This document shows positions 43,596 to 55,322 of a stretch of 64,000 nucleotides of DNA, in pieces. The DNA is from Brachycybe producta (Eukaryota > Arthropoda > Diplopoda > Playtdesmida > Andrognathidae). The stretch is from positions 1,012,001-1,076,000 of the forward strand of contig JAUPFP010000037.1 of the NCBI GenBank assembly GCA_036925085.1, written 5' to 3'. The notes beneath the pieces were generated by a model. The model searched no databases. It saw nothing but the letters and a program-made list of their open reading frames with translations, and had not been told where the DNA came from. The translations under genes and the position numbers were made by a program. Every line of letters starts with the position of its first letter. The stretch's first letter is position 1.

Positions 43596-44010
43596 GGGTT
43601 CGGATTTTGATGCTATATCAAGCGAAAGTTGCTCAATCTATGACCCAAGAGCCAATTGTGACATAATCCGTTTAGATCAGCAATTATGCCTTTTTCAATC
43701 AAAAATATTGGTTAGAGGCTAGAACTCACGTTAACAGCCACGATAATCACAACTGTGAATATGCGGATAGGAATCACTATCTCTAGTAAAAGCCTTAGGC
43801 TTAACTAGCTATGGATACAGATACATATCTTGTAGCTAGCTATCTTTAGCTGATGATAACCAGACATCTAGCCTCTAACCAATGTTTTTGATTAGAAAAA
43901 AAGCATAATTGCAGTTACTCTAATGATGATGTAATAATTCACAATTGGCACTTTGTCCACAGGTTGACAGACTATTGACTTGATGATATTTGCATAAAAA
44001 TCCGAACCTT
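43596..44010. mobile_element. hAT-like MITE (family A), about 415 bp
   Basis: The ends GGGTTCGGATTTTGATG and CATAAAAATCCGAACC are inverted repeats. Direct repeats ATTATTA lie at 43589-43595 and 44012-44018. It is inserted in the first 3' UTR unit after the envelope-like gene. Confidence 0.8.
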
Positions 44011-44484
44011 GATTATTACCATTTTTGGCATTTTTCCCACAACGTAAAGTCTGTTTATTCAGTATTCCAATGTGCCTAAGTCATCTTCGAACTAATCTGG
44101 TCATCAAGAAACAACCGTCGAATTAGGCGATTAGTTGTCTTCCAAAGTATAAAAGGACTCTTTGCCATCGTTATCTATATTTTTTTTTGCCTTATATAAC
44201 TTATTTTTCATTTGGATGTCATTCACTATTCTTATTTTGTATTTTTCATGCAATACTATACATTTAGTATTAAATTGTACCTAAGTCATTTTCGAACTGT
44301 CAACAGTCGAACTAATCTGGTCATCAAGAAACAACAGTCGAAGTAGGCGAATCGTTGTCTTCCAGAGTATAAATACTCTTTTTCATTGTTAATTTGTCTC
44401 TTCATATTGCTTATTTTTCATTTGGACGACATTCATTGTTAATATTTTTTTTTGCATTTTTCAAATGTGATTAAGTCATCTTCG

Positions 44485-45036
44485 TATAGCTCGGATAATT
44501 ATACAATATCAAGCAAATGTGTCTCAATTTGAGGCCCAAATGCCAATTGTTAAGCAATCATAATCATTATAGCAACTGCAATTACGCTTTTTTAAATCAA
44601 AAAGGCTAGTTAGAGGCTAAATGGCTGTGTTTGTTTGTTTGTTTATTAACGTCCCCATCAACAGCGAGGTTATGTCAGGGACATACAAGACAATTCAATA
44701 CAAAGGCAATTTCAAACACAAGTCAAATTTCAAATCGAAGTCAAATTTCAAAGCCAAGTCAATGCCAGTCAAATCAGGACAACACAAACATCCATGACCT
44801 CGCCAGGATTCGAACCCGGGACCCCCAATACCGCAATCGGAGATCTTCCCATTGCACTACCGAGGCGTAACTGTGGTTACTATTAGTTGTCAACTAGAGT
44901 TCTAACCGCTAACCAGTGTTTTTGAATGAAAAAAAAAACCATAATTATTAGTTTATCTACATGTAAACAGGATTTTTATTTGGTCCACATATTGAGAAAC
45001 ATGTGCTTGATATTGCATAAAAATCCAAGTCCTAGT
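44485..45036. mobile_element. hAT-like MITE (family A) interrupted by a SINE
   Basis: The left half (AGCTCGGATAATTATAC to AAAAAGGCTAGTTAGAGGCT) and right half (GTCCACATATTGAGAAACAT to ATAAAAATCCAAGTCCTAG) match 11639-11955. A SINE splits them at about 44626-44867. Confidence 0.75.
44626..44867 (-). mobile_element. tRNA-derived SINE
   Basis: The minus-strand head starts at about 44867 and has a pol III A box (TAGTGCAATGG) and B box (GGTTCGAATCC) at tRNA-like spacing. Then comes a body with short TTTGAAATTTGACTT direct repeats, a conserved-looking segment CTCGCTGTTGATGGGGACGT, and an AAAC-repeat tail at 44628-44645. It is not a functional tRNA: the cloverleaf pairing is poor. The central segment resembles a domain found in SINEs of many animals. 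Confidence 0.85.
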
Positions 45037-45509
45037 CATCATTATCGTCGAATTAGGCGATTTGTTATCTTCCAAAGTAGAAAAGGAGTCTATATTTTTT
45101 TTTTGGCGTATTTTACTTATGTTTCATTTGGACGTTATTCATTATTGCTATTTTTTGTATTTTTCATGCAATACTTATACATACAGAGTCTGTTTGTTCG
45201 GTATTAAGTTGTAACTAAGTCATTTTCAAACTGCCAATAGTCACGTTAATGTGGTCATCCACAAACAATTGTCGAATTAGACGAATAGTTGGCTTCCAAA
45301 GTATAAAAACTAATTTCCAGTGTTATATTTTTTTGCGTTAAATTTGGTTATATTCGCTTATGTTTCGTTTGGATGTTATTCGGTTTTCCTTTTTTTTTTT
45401 GTATTTTTCTACGAAATAAATAAAAGTTTTCGTGCATAAAATGACGTATCATCAATTATGAATTCATTATTCAAATTTATAACTCCACACAAATATCAAC
45501 TTAATAATG

Positions 45510-45645
45510 AAAACAAATATCTATTCAGCCACCTTTCTAGTTTCTAAAACACATTCAAGTTTCTCATATTTTAGCTCCTGAAAGACAGAAATAAAGAGTT
45601 CGAGAGGCGTTTACACTTGAAAACCACCTTAAAAAGCAGTACCGT
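45510..45645. repeat. Foldback repeat family, right arm
   Basis: AGCCACCTTTCTAGTTTCTA, CTGAAAGACAGAAATAAAGA and GCGTTTACACTTGAAAACCA in family order. Confidence 0.75.
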
Positions 45646-45787
45646 ACACACAAATCCACAATAAAAGCTTTATGGAATCACCGACTTCCTTATTATCCGT
45701 TTAGATGTATGACGTCATCCGTTACTATACAGAACCGAAAAAAAATATTAAATATTATTTTCTACGCAATATACGTTATAATTACCA

Positions 45788-47013
45788 TTTATTTCCTAAC
45801 CCTTTACATTAAATTACAAATTATCAGCTGCTTCAATTGCATTTCTTTTACGTTTCTTATGATTCACTACCATCGTAGACACTTTAATCTTATCCGAATC
45901 GAACGTTTGCCAACTATGAAAATCGATAAAACACTTTCGACCGATGTTAAAAAGTGATCGTTCGAGTTCATCCCAGAGTGAAGTCATCTTCGAAACATCC
46001 TCGTTAGTCGCACTGTTCAATGAGAAATCCATTATGTTACGAAATCTAACCTTGAAAGTCTAAGAGAACAAGAAAACAAGTCATTAAAAATCGATCAAGA
46101 CAAAAATAAAAACGTACAAAAAAACAAAACAACCTGTAGTATAATATTTCCAATTTCTGTCGAATCTGGATGCGGAAATTCTAAAAGATGGAGACCAAAT
46201 TGATAGAAATACGGTCCGTGTTTGTGAAGGTCGACAACAGAAGCGTCCGCGCTCAAGATTTCTCGATACGCTGGTTTGTAGATTCCTGGCATCTGAACGC
46301 TAACAACGTGTCGATTCTTACCGCAAAGACCTCGAGCTAACCAAAACGGCAATTCTAATTTGGTTCCTTGTTGAATGTGAGGAAGTCCACTTGAGGAATT
46401 CAAATATCCTGATAACAAAAAAACAAACTCAAAAAACACTTCAAGAAAATCATTTATAGTTACAAAAGACTCAAACATTTTAAAGTGTAAACGCCTCTCG
46501 AACCCTGATAATTCTGTCCTTCAGGTGCAAAAACAAAATAAACTACAGTGTTTTAGAAACTAGAAGGGGTAGCTGAATCACTTAAAAGGTATTTTCATGT
46601 TGATTATCATTCAAAATAATATTTTTATGTCAGTTTCAAACGATATTTTTTTAATTTTTGTCTACAAAACGTTTATTTTAGAAGATATCAACATGAAACT
46701 AACCTCTTAATTGATTGAGTAAACCTTCTAGTTTCCATTCCTCCTATTGATCTTCTAGTTTCTAAACCACTTTATAGTTTCTCTGAATTTTGCAACTAAA
46801 AGACAGAATAATCAAGTGTTTGAAAAATCAGCTGTTCATAAACCATATTTTAACCAATAATATTAAAATAACTAAGTTGTAATCAGTCTAAAACAATAAA
46901 ATCGCAAAACACGACTCTTACATACCGAGATTCATCACTTGTATCTCAAATTTGCAAGGAACTCTCGTTTGAGTCGCTAAAATATCATCAATTGAATAAT
47001 AATTCAACTGCAT
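45788..47013 (-). CDS. GINS3: GINS complex subunit 3 (Psf3); CDS 45814-47013
   Basis: Three exons (47013-46926, 46408-46134, 46059-45814) join in phase into 202 codons. N-terminal YYSIDDILATQTRVPCKFE and the central GTKLELPFWLARGL with SADASVVDLHKHGPYFYQFG match the Psf3 family. The C-terminal helix region contains LWDELERSLFNIGRK and ends in NHKKRKRNA. The GINS tetramer (Sld5, Psf1-3) binds Mcm2-7 and Cdc45 to form the replicative helicase in the nucleus. Length fits the roughly 200-residue family norm. An AATAAA on the minus strand at 45788-45793 lies 20 bases after the stop. The envelope-like gene's 3' array converges on this gene's 3' end. Confidence 0.96.
46475..46865. repeat. Foldback repeat family copy in GINS3 intron 1
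   Basis: Outer end AAAGTGTAAACGCCTCTCGA, left arm GTGTTTTAGAAACTAGAAGG, right arm AAGATATCAACATGAAACTA, ending in ATCAGCTGTTCATAAACCAT. Essentially full length. Confidence 0.9.
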
Positions 47014-47430
47014 TTTTACATAACAACCTAGCAGAATTCATATACAATTGTTCCATACATTGCACAAAATAAAACATCAACAAAAACAAGCGAAAATATG
47101 TAAATTTTCATTCATTCAAGTTGTAAAGTTGTCATTTATCACAAGTTCCCGCCAAAAAAAAAACCAACTGATTGTAGCACCACCTATGAACAAATACGCA
47201 CAACCTAAGGGAATAACACAGGAGATAAATCTCGTACTGTATGGCAAGGTGTTGTTTTACTTTTAACCCACGTTTTACAGGATTTCCGTAATTTAATTAT
47301 ATTCTAAGTATCCAATAAAACGCGGATAAACAGTAAATCGTCTCTGCCACACATACGCTCTCTTTTGAATCTTAGTGAATCTCGTATATGATTTTTTAAT
47401 ATGTCGATCCCCTTGCGCACAATGAATACC

Positions 47431-47447
47431 TGGCGCCACCTATTGAT
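47431..47447 (-). promoter_or_regulatory. CTCF-like motif upstream of GINS3
   Basis: The minus strand reads CAATAGGTGGCGCCA, containing the AGGTGGCGCC core of CTCF sites. It lies about 420 bases upstream of the GINS3 ATG, between the divergent GINS3 and AMFR genes. Confidence 0.5.
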
Positions 47448-48041
47448 AATTATATGTAACTGACAAATGAAAACAATGTGCATAAACAAATAATAAAAAT
47501 TTTCAAGGCAATTGCATCATTATAATAGAAAAATATGAAACACAATCACATGAAATGTGTTTGACTTTTCTGTATTTACACGTATGCTTTTGAAAATAAT
47601 AATGATGACGAAATCGACAGCAATAAGTGTTTGTGTCATTTCTACCGTTCTTACCATTATATTAAAAATGAACTCTTCCAGTGCGCTTTCACGAAAAGAG
47701 CGGTTTTTGGCCAAATCCAGCCATTTCAACTTTTTTATGTAGCGCTCAGAAAGCACAAAGAACAATTTAGATTCGTCTATAATACACACAGAGCAGCAGT
47801 ATAAAATGATGTAACAATTATGTTTCTAAATCTGCTTTTCAAAAGGGTATACCAATATGGCGTTCCAATATAGAAATGTATGATTTGGACGACATATTCT
47901 TTTCCCAATGAAATTGAAAGCAACACATTGGGCATCAATATATTATTATAAGAACATCTGTTCATGTGTATTCTCAAATTATTACATTGAGAAGTACAAC
48001 ATTGTGAGCTTTTTTTCCTCCTCTTTTCCTCTCCTATCACT

Positions 48042-48832
48042 AGCGTCTGGTGACTAGAAATCGCTATGAATTTTTTAACACTGTGCGCTCAACTAGTTTA
48101 TCGCTCAAGTGTATGACGTCAATAATTTTATGTTGTAATTACGGTAATACAAATATTTTATCGTACAAAATATTTTAAAATTAATATATACGCAAATAAG
48201 AAAAAATCCTACAGCTTTACAATTAATGAATAAAATTCTGCAACTTTAAAATTAATTGAAATATAATTTTTAGAAATTTTACAGCTTAGATAATTAATTT
48301 AAAAACAAATAAAGAGAAGAATCACACGTGCTGAAAAACCAGCAGAAATTAGAATTAGAAATAATTACTCAGAATATTCTTATAGTCTTTGCATTGAAAG
48401 ATATATGGCGCTTTTGTTAAATACCTTAATACCCTTTGGTATTGTTAGAAATAGATGTTTATTTTGACAATGTCCCTCTGCCACAGGCCTTCAAAGAAAA
48501 GCTTTTATATTTTTTTTAAACCAATAAGGGAAGAATTACACCTGCTGCATGCATAATAAAATCCCACAAACTTTAACTTTGTAAGGAATTTAACAGAAGC
48601 GGCATATATATTTAAAAACAAAGGACCATAGAAATATTCTGATTTTTAATTACTATTTCTAATTTCTGTTGTTGTTTCAGCATGTGTGATTCTGCCCAAA
48701 AAAAAAAAATTCGGCAACTTGATGATAAAAAAGTTATAAAAAAAAAACCGCTCAATTATGACGTCATCATATTGAGCGCATAGCATAAAACAGTTATCGA
48801 AATTTCTAGTCTCCAGACACTTGTCTTGTATA
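48042..48832. mobile_element. About 790-bp DNA transposon relic with multiple nested inverted repeats
   Basis: AGCGTCTGGTGACTAGAAAT at the left mirrors ATTTCTAGTCTCCAGACACT at the right. Further in, GCGCTCAA and TATGACGTCA blocks and then TCACACGTGCTGAAA and TTTCAGCATGTGTGA are also mirrored, so almost the whole element can fold back. No coding frame. It lies within about 300 bases of the AMFR start and may supply promoter sequence. Confidence 0.75.
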
Positions 48833-49128
48833 CTGTAGAGACTTTTCCAAATTCTCTCCCCCTTTGATTGATATCGTCGTATTTTTACGGGTATTTGGGT
48901 TAGGTCACGTTAATATTTTTTTTTCGTGTGTGAAAAAAGATCCTGTTCTTGGATTTAGAAATGTGTTCGTAAAAAGGAAGTTAATATTTACTACAAATGC
49001 AGTTGTTGTTTGTATGGAAGAAGGAAAGAGTACGACGAATTAAAACCTAACCCAAAGTGATTTACTGAATCTTGCTTAGATTCTCGGTGTGTTTTAATAA
49101 TAATAATAATAATACCCGGAAAAAAAAA

Positions 49129-52100
49129 ATGCCGGTTTTATTTCTGGATCGGTTACCTTTACCTAATTTAAAAATTTATACGGCTTTAAGCGTCCTTCTT
49201 CTTTCTTCGTCTGTTTATTACGCAGTTCAAGTCACTTCACAACCGGGTTTTAAAAGAAATGTGACTGATAAAGTACAAACAAACTCGGTTGTTGTCGATG
49301 CCGTTGGTTCTTCGTCATCATCTTCAGTCGATGACGGTGGAACGGTTTCATTGAATCGAGATAACGACGACGAATCCTCCGATGTCATCATCAGTAATGA
49401 TAATGATGTTGATAATGATGATGATGACGACAATAACGGAACGGTTTCGTTTACAAATGTCGTTTATTATATGGTTGAGGAACCACTTTGTATTTGGGTA
49501 AAAAAAAAAAAAAAAAAAAAGAAAAAGTTCTTCATTTTTTTAAACAAGGTTCAGGTGTTGAACTGACCTTAATTTCTTAACCGATTCACCTTGAATGACC
49601 CTCAATTAATAGATCAAAGGTCATCTTATGTCTGATCTCTTTAATACAAATCGATATATCGATTAATCGATATCAAGTTTAAGAGCTAGAGAGGGGGGGG
49701 GGGGGGGAACAAAAAATCGTTATTTTTTTTTTTCGTTCTTTCTGAACGTAGAAATGTCAAATATTGTTAAAAACATGCAAAATTAATGATGTTTATTGCT
49801 CGAAAAATTGTTAGAAATGTCTGAAAGATGATAAATAACTTATTAAAAACAATAAATAAAAACGAGTTTATATCGATAATATCGATTTTTGTTATTGATC
49901 GGAGTCCGTCAGTGTTATCAAATTGTAGAATTGATATAGTATTGACATTTTTTAAAAAAATTAAAATTGACAAATGAAACTGGTTTTAAAATGTAAATTC
50001 TTATCAAACTCTTTGATTATTGTTTGTGCCTTTCAGAAGCAAAATTAAAAGAAACTTGAAAAGTGTTTTAGAAACTAGAAGGGTAATAACTCAATCACTT
50101 AAAGAATATCTTCATATTTTTGATTATCTTTCAAAATAAGCTTTTTATGTCATTCTGAAAATGATACAACTTTAAACAGACGATATTTATTTTTGAACTT
50201 GAAAGATATTAACATGAAAATACTATTAAAAGTGATTCAAAGGTACCATTCTAGTTTCTAACACATCATCAATTTCTCCCCTCTTTTTGCTTCTAAACAA
50301 AGAATAACCAAGAGAGTTCAATTAAAAGTTGATTTTAAAATGTTTTTATTTTGGTTTTGCAGTGTAAACACCCCAAAAGCAAAATTAAGAGAAACTTGGA
50401 AAAGTGTTTTAGAAACTAGAAGGGTAACTCAATCACTTTTAAGAGTATTTTTTATTCTGAATGATATTTTTCAAAATAAGCTTTTTAATGTTTTAAACTG
50501 GGCCAACTTAATGCGAAATGATAATTTTTTAGGTTTCTATGCATAAAAAAATTATTTTGAGAAAGATAACACGAAAATGGTATTATATGATACACAGTTA
50601 CCGTTCTAGTTTCTAACACAGATTCATTTTCTCTTTAGTGTTGCTCTTATGAAACTGTAGAATTAACGAGAAGAGTTTTGTAAATCAGCTGTTCATATAA
50701 AACATCTTAAATGTTAATTTCAGACACTAATTAACATGGCCTATTGCTGTCTCATCCTAATTGGCAAAGTAATTCAGAAGATCGTTTTCGGCGAACTACG
50801 AGTTAGCGAACAGCAAGTAAGCCTTCAAGAATATCCTGCCGTTTTTTTAAACCGAGAAAGTGGTTTAATAGCAAATTTAATAACAATATTTCTCTTCTTA
50901 TGTCCAAAAAAAATAAAGCATGTTAAAGATAAATTCTGGAACTTTGTCTTCTACAAATTCATCTTCATTTTCGGAGTTATGAACGTTCAATTCATGGATG
51001 AAGTCGTTCTTTGGTGTAGTTGGTTCTCCGTTCTCGGATTTCTTCACCTTTTGGCTCAACTCTGCAAAGACAGATTCGAATACGTAGGCCAATTAAAATC
51101 GCCGAGAAATTATTACAAAAGAAACTCAAAAAATTAATTTATATTTTAGCTCTCTTTCTCTCCGACGATGCCGAAATGGACTCACGTTCGTCTCCTTTCG
51201 CTTTTGATCGGAATCCTCGTCACTTCTTCCGTTCTTTTGGTCATTTGCGTCTTAGTCGGACTTCATGCCGGAATAAATACGTTTGCATTTATGGGGGCGG
51301 AGGTTCGTACGTTTCGTTCGTTACTTCGAATAAAATGAATGACTTTTTAATTTTGTTACAGTGCGTTCTCTTGAATGTCTGCACACTTTTTGTCATCGTA
51401 AGGTAAGGTTGGATTAAAGAGGAACTAAGCGCTTTTTGTTTTTGAAGCAATTTTTGAAAGTTATGCTTTTCGTTTTCAAACAAAGAAACCGTTTAGAGGC
51501 TAGATCTAAGCCTCTAACTAGTCTCTTTGGTTGAAAAAAAAAACTTCCTGTTGTTGTTTTACTGATAACGGTTGTCATTTTTTAAAGATATGCTCTTCAT
51601 CTCTGGGACATGAATCACGATGGAGTTTGGGAAAACCGCGGGACTTACGTCTATTACACGGAACTCGTGTTTGAACTTCTCGCGTTCTTCATAGACTTAC
51701 TTCATCACATCCACATGTTGGTATGTAACATTTAAGTTGTTTTATATTCTGCGTTTCAAGGAGCAATACTAAGAGAAAAACTGAAAGAATTTGAAAAATT
51801 ACTCTGCAAGCAGCCAAGAAGGCCTGTGACAGAGGGACAAAGTTAAATCGCGGCATGTGAAATGCATTGTCAAAACCCAACTATATAAATCCCATATAAC
51901 AATTGGAATGTGTTCTGGTGCAGCTGAAACTAGAAGTTTTAACTGAATTTCATGTTGATATCTTTCAATTTATTAGACAAAAATAAAAAAAATATCGTCT
52001 GCTTAAAGTTGGGCCATTTTCAAACTGACATAAAAAGTTTATTTTAAAAGATTAATTATCAACGTAAAAACGATAGTAAGTGATTGAGCAGCTACCCTTC

Positions 52101-55100
52101 TAGTTTCAAAAACACTTTAAATTATCTCTTATATTTCGCTCCTGAAAGACGAAATAAACCAGAGTTCGAGGGGAACTTTTTTTTTACTTTAAAACCTGCT
52201 TAAAGTGATTAAAAAGAGTTCGGTTTTTCAGGGTAACAAGTCACAAATGAAAATCTAATAGAATAATGATTGAGTTTTCGTTGTTATTTGCAGCTTTGGA
52301 GTAATATCTTCTTGAGTATGGCAAGTTTAGTGATTTGTATGCAAATCAGATATCTCTTCTATGAGATTCAACGTCGCTTTAAAAAACACAAGAATTACTT
52401 AAGAGTCGTTCGACACATGGAACAAAAGTAAGAGAAATGCCAAACAAGAGAATAATTCTTCTTCTAAAGAATCTAAACGCTTAATTTCTTTTAAACTAAA
52501 TAAAAAAAAAGTTATCCGATGGGAACGACGGACGAACTCGCAGCTAATTCTGACGACTGTGCAATCTGCTGGGATAAAATGGAATCTGCACGCAAATTAC
52601 CGTGTGGACATCTTTTTCATAAGTTATAATCGAAACTTGAAACTTAAAATAATTAATCTCGAAACCAGTTATAATGTAGAACATGTTTTGGTTCTGTTTT
52701 TCTTCTTCTTGCAGTTCTTGTCTACAATCTTGGTTGGAACAAGATACGTCTTGTCCAACTTGTCGTACATCGTTGGCCGGACCGACCGAGAACAACTCCG
52801 ATCCACTGAGAAACAGAAACACCGAAAGGGGAAATCCGATACCTAACAGACTCGCTGGAAATCCGATCGGAGCCACGGCACATCCGAACCGTACCACAAC
52901 GAACCACTTCTTTCATTTCGATGGTTCGGTTTATTTCGATAAGTGAAATGTTTGGCTAATTTTAAGTAAATTTTGTCTCGTTTTTGTTATTAGGATCTCG
53001 ATACGTTAGTTGGTTTCCTAGTTTTTCTGTCGAAGTGACTCATACACAGTTGCTTCATCGACAAGCTCACATGCAAACGTCACAGTTAGACAGCATGGTA
53101 ACGAGAAAAACAAAAAATCTCCCGTTTGTTCGTTTAGCGATAGTAATTAAGATCTTGTCTTTCTCTCTCGGATTTTGAAGGTGTGGCAAGTTCAACAGTT
53201 GTTTCCTCAAATGCCTCTGAATGCGATCAGAGAAGATTTGCGGACAACTCGATCGGTGGATGCAACTGTCGATAACATTTTAGAGGAACGACTCGTTGCA
53301 CCACCAGTAAGTATTTAATTAAACTATTAACCGCGTTTCTTTCTTCGTTATTCCCCTTCAAGTTGTATTTTTTTTTCTATGAATAAAAATAACATTTTTG
53401 TAACTTTAAATTTCAGAATTGTTTCATTTAAATCGCGATTTATTAAATGATTTTTTTAAAAATTGTTGTTGCCACCCAAAACTAAAAAAAAAACTAGAAA
53501 CCAATTCGAAGTTTTATCTTTTTATTTTGAAAAGTTCATTTATTTAAGTAGGTTTTAATGTGTAAACGGCCTTCTTGAACTCTTACTTATTCTGTCTTTC
53601 AGGTGGAAAATGAAAACACTTAAAAAGTTTCAAGTATTTTCATGTTTGATATCTTTCAAAATAAACTTTAATTAGTTTATAAATGATGCAACTTTAAGTG
53701 AATGATATCATTATTTAAAAAAATTTGTTCTATACAAAGTTTGCTTTGAAAAATAACATGAAACTGCCAACTGCCTTTCTAGTTTCTAAGACTTTCGATT
53801 TCATCTTAGTGTTATTCTTCTGAAACGCAGAATAACCAGAGTTTGGAAATCACCCAATCATAAAACAAGTTTTAAAAAAAATCCAGTAAAACATGGATAA
53901 AACGGACCCTTTATAAAACGGAAACCTGGCTAAACTAAAAAATCTGATTACGTACCTCTATAAAACGGAAAACAAATTGAAACCACAGTATTCCGTTTTA
54001 CCCAGGTTTTACTGTACAACACTTGATTTGTGGTGAATTTCTCTCAGCTGTTAATGAAGTCTGCTTATTAGAATTTACGTTTCATAATTAAAACGCAAAA
54101 ATTCCGACAGTACGTTAGAAACTAGAACAGACTTAAACGAATCACATAACGGTATTTACATGTTTGTATCTTTTAAAATATTTATTTATGGACCAATTCA
54201 ATTTATTTTTTTAAAAAAAGCTGTAATTCTTAAATAATTGTTAAATTATCGTTTTCTGAAAGTTAGTTTTGATTGAATTTTTTATGTTTTTTTTTTATGT
54301 GGAATTTGCAGTTTCAAATGCAACAAGGAGCAGCAAGAATGGGTTCAAACATCGAACCGACTACATCGTTGCAGGTTTGAAAATATTTTATTAATCATAT
54401 ATTTTCGAAATTGTTACTTTAAAGTAAAGTAAAGCAAGATGCAAAAAAATCCCTAAATTTATGGAAAGGTTGTAAGTTTAACTTTGCTTAAGCTTAGCTT
54501 TCACTTAAGCGACAATCTAAATAAATTTTAAAAACAAATTTCAGAAATTTCCGACTAACTAAACGAATTAATTCCCTTTCACACACACACAGGATTCGTC
54601 TCTTCCTTCGCAAAGTACGAGCGATACTTCGTCCGATTTTAACGAATCGAGAAATAACAGTCCAATTACGGACGAAGATCTCGATCTTCTGGACGAATCT
54701 CAGTTCCAACAAGCAGCAATGGATCTAGAAAGGTCTCTTCTTTTTATTAATTATACCTTAATCGTTTCCCGTTTCGATCATTCAACTTTACTCCTTTGTT
54801 TTAATCGTGAGGGTTGCCTTAGTTCCGAACCACGTCACGTCAATGTTGGGGGTCGGTTCTCTAAATCTCCGCAAGAACGAGAGAAGATGCTCGCAGGTAG
54901 AAAAGACGACCTCCTCAAACAAGCAAAGAAGTTAGTTTTTATAATCTCGATCGACCATTTCGTTTTTACTAACCATTTTTTTTTTTCTCTCTCTCCTCAT
55001 ATAGACGTTACGTTTTAAAGAAATACGGAGATGGAGGCAGACAAGAAGAAACGGGTGATGCCGAGAACAGACGGTATCTCGCTTACGAGGCGGCAAGACG

Positions 55101-55131
55101 TCGTCTAAAACGGAACGACGACGAAACGTGA
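49129..55131 (+). CDS. AMFR: AMFR / gp78 ER-membrane E3 ubiquitin ligase
   Basis: Fifteen exons join in phase into 691 codons: 49129-49497, 50724-50816, 50919-51083, 51150-51302, 51362-51402, 51588-51720, 52294-52427, 52512-52622, 52715-52923, 52994-53097, 53181-53306, 54312-54374, 54593-54732, 54823-54930, 55005-55131. N-terminal MPVLFLDRLPLPNLKIYT and the multi-pass membrane part (KFWNFVFYKFIFIFGVMNVQ, then HLWDMNHDGVW) are typical of gp78. A RING-H2 domain at about 379-417 starts CAICWDKM and ends CPTC. A CUE domain at about 505-546 starts near VQQLFPQMP. The segment ERxxML-GRKDDLLKQAKK fits the UBE2G2-binding region, and the C-terminal RRYLAYEAARRRL fits a p97/VCP-interacting motif. It ubiquitinates misfolded ER proteins for degradation. 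Odd: a low-complexity Ser/Asp-rich stretch (about residues 55-115) between TM1 and TM2, and a poly-A run directly in the exon 1 donor. AATAAA at 55317-55322. Confidence 0.97.
49985..50335. repeat. Foldback repeat family copy in AMFR intron 1
   Basis: AGTGTTTTAGAAACTAGAAG left, TACCATTCTAGTTTCTAACA right. Confidence 0.8.
50380..50710. repeat. Foldback repeat family copy in AMFR intron 1
   Basis: Same arms, ending ATCAGCTGTTCATATAAAAC about 20 bases before exon 2. Confidence 0.8.
51787..51915. repeat. Dispersed repeat in an AMFR intron
   Basis: Matches 8341-8460 (AAAAATTACTCTGCAAGCAG, GCATTGTCAAAACC, ATATAAATCCCAT). Confidence 0.7.
51916..52215. repeat. Foldback repeat family copy in an AMFR intron
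   Basis: Central ATCGTCTGCTTAAAGTTGG segment, then right arm AAGTGATTGAGCAGCTACCC and CTGAAAGACGAAATAAACCA. Confidence 0.8.
53550..53880. repeat. Foldback repeat family copy in an AMFR intron
   Basis: Outer TTTTAATGTGTAAACGGCCT, TTGATATCTTTCAAAATAAA and CTTTCTAGTTTCTAAGACTT in order. Confidence 0.75.
53888..54016. mobile_element. About 129-bp MITE with AGTAAAACxTGG ends
   Basis: CAGTAAAACATGGATAAAAC at the left mirrors GTTTTACCCAGGTTTTACTG at the right, with repeated ATAAAACGGA units inside. The ends resemble pogo-type Tc1/mariner MITEs. Confidence 0.8.
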
Positions 55132-55322
55132 AGAGAAAAAAAAAACTTCACTCTCTCTCGTCCCTCCTCCTCTTCTCGACGTTTTCTTTCTTTGTGATTT
55201 ATTGTTTTTTTTTTTTTAATTAAAAGTGATGTTTAAAAAAATGCAAATGTGTATAATTATAAATTGAAAGATTCGTTTTTTATTTGTTACCCCCTTTTGA
55301 AAAATGAAAAATGAAAAATAAA

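Larger units (their letters stand above)
43400..45440. repeat. Array of about 4 decayed copies of the envelope-like gene's 3' end
   Basis: The gene's last codons plus 3' UTR recur in about 200-bp units at roughly 44055-44260, 44265-44480, 45045-45190 and 45205-45440. Each carries recognisable ACAACCGTCGAATTAGGCGA and CTTCCAAAGTATAAAAGGAC, corresponding to the tail codons around the stop at 43514, then CATTTGGATGTCATTC-like 3' UTR. The third copy keeps the gene's reading frame over about 15 tail codons and ends in the same stop. A polyadenylation signal (AATAAATAAA) occurs only after the last copy, near 45415-45424, so the whole array may be 3' UTR. Confidence 0.8.

Noticed and set aside
44785-44867. 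A tRNA gene on the minus strand
   Set aside because: A and B boxes are present but acceptor pairing is poor and the sequence continues into a SINE body with an AAAC tail.
49072-49128. Earlier start for AMFR
   Set aside because: The upstream codons are an AAT run and lysines; family N-termini begin at MPxLFLxR, which is the ATG at 49129.
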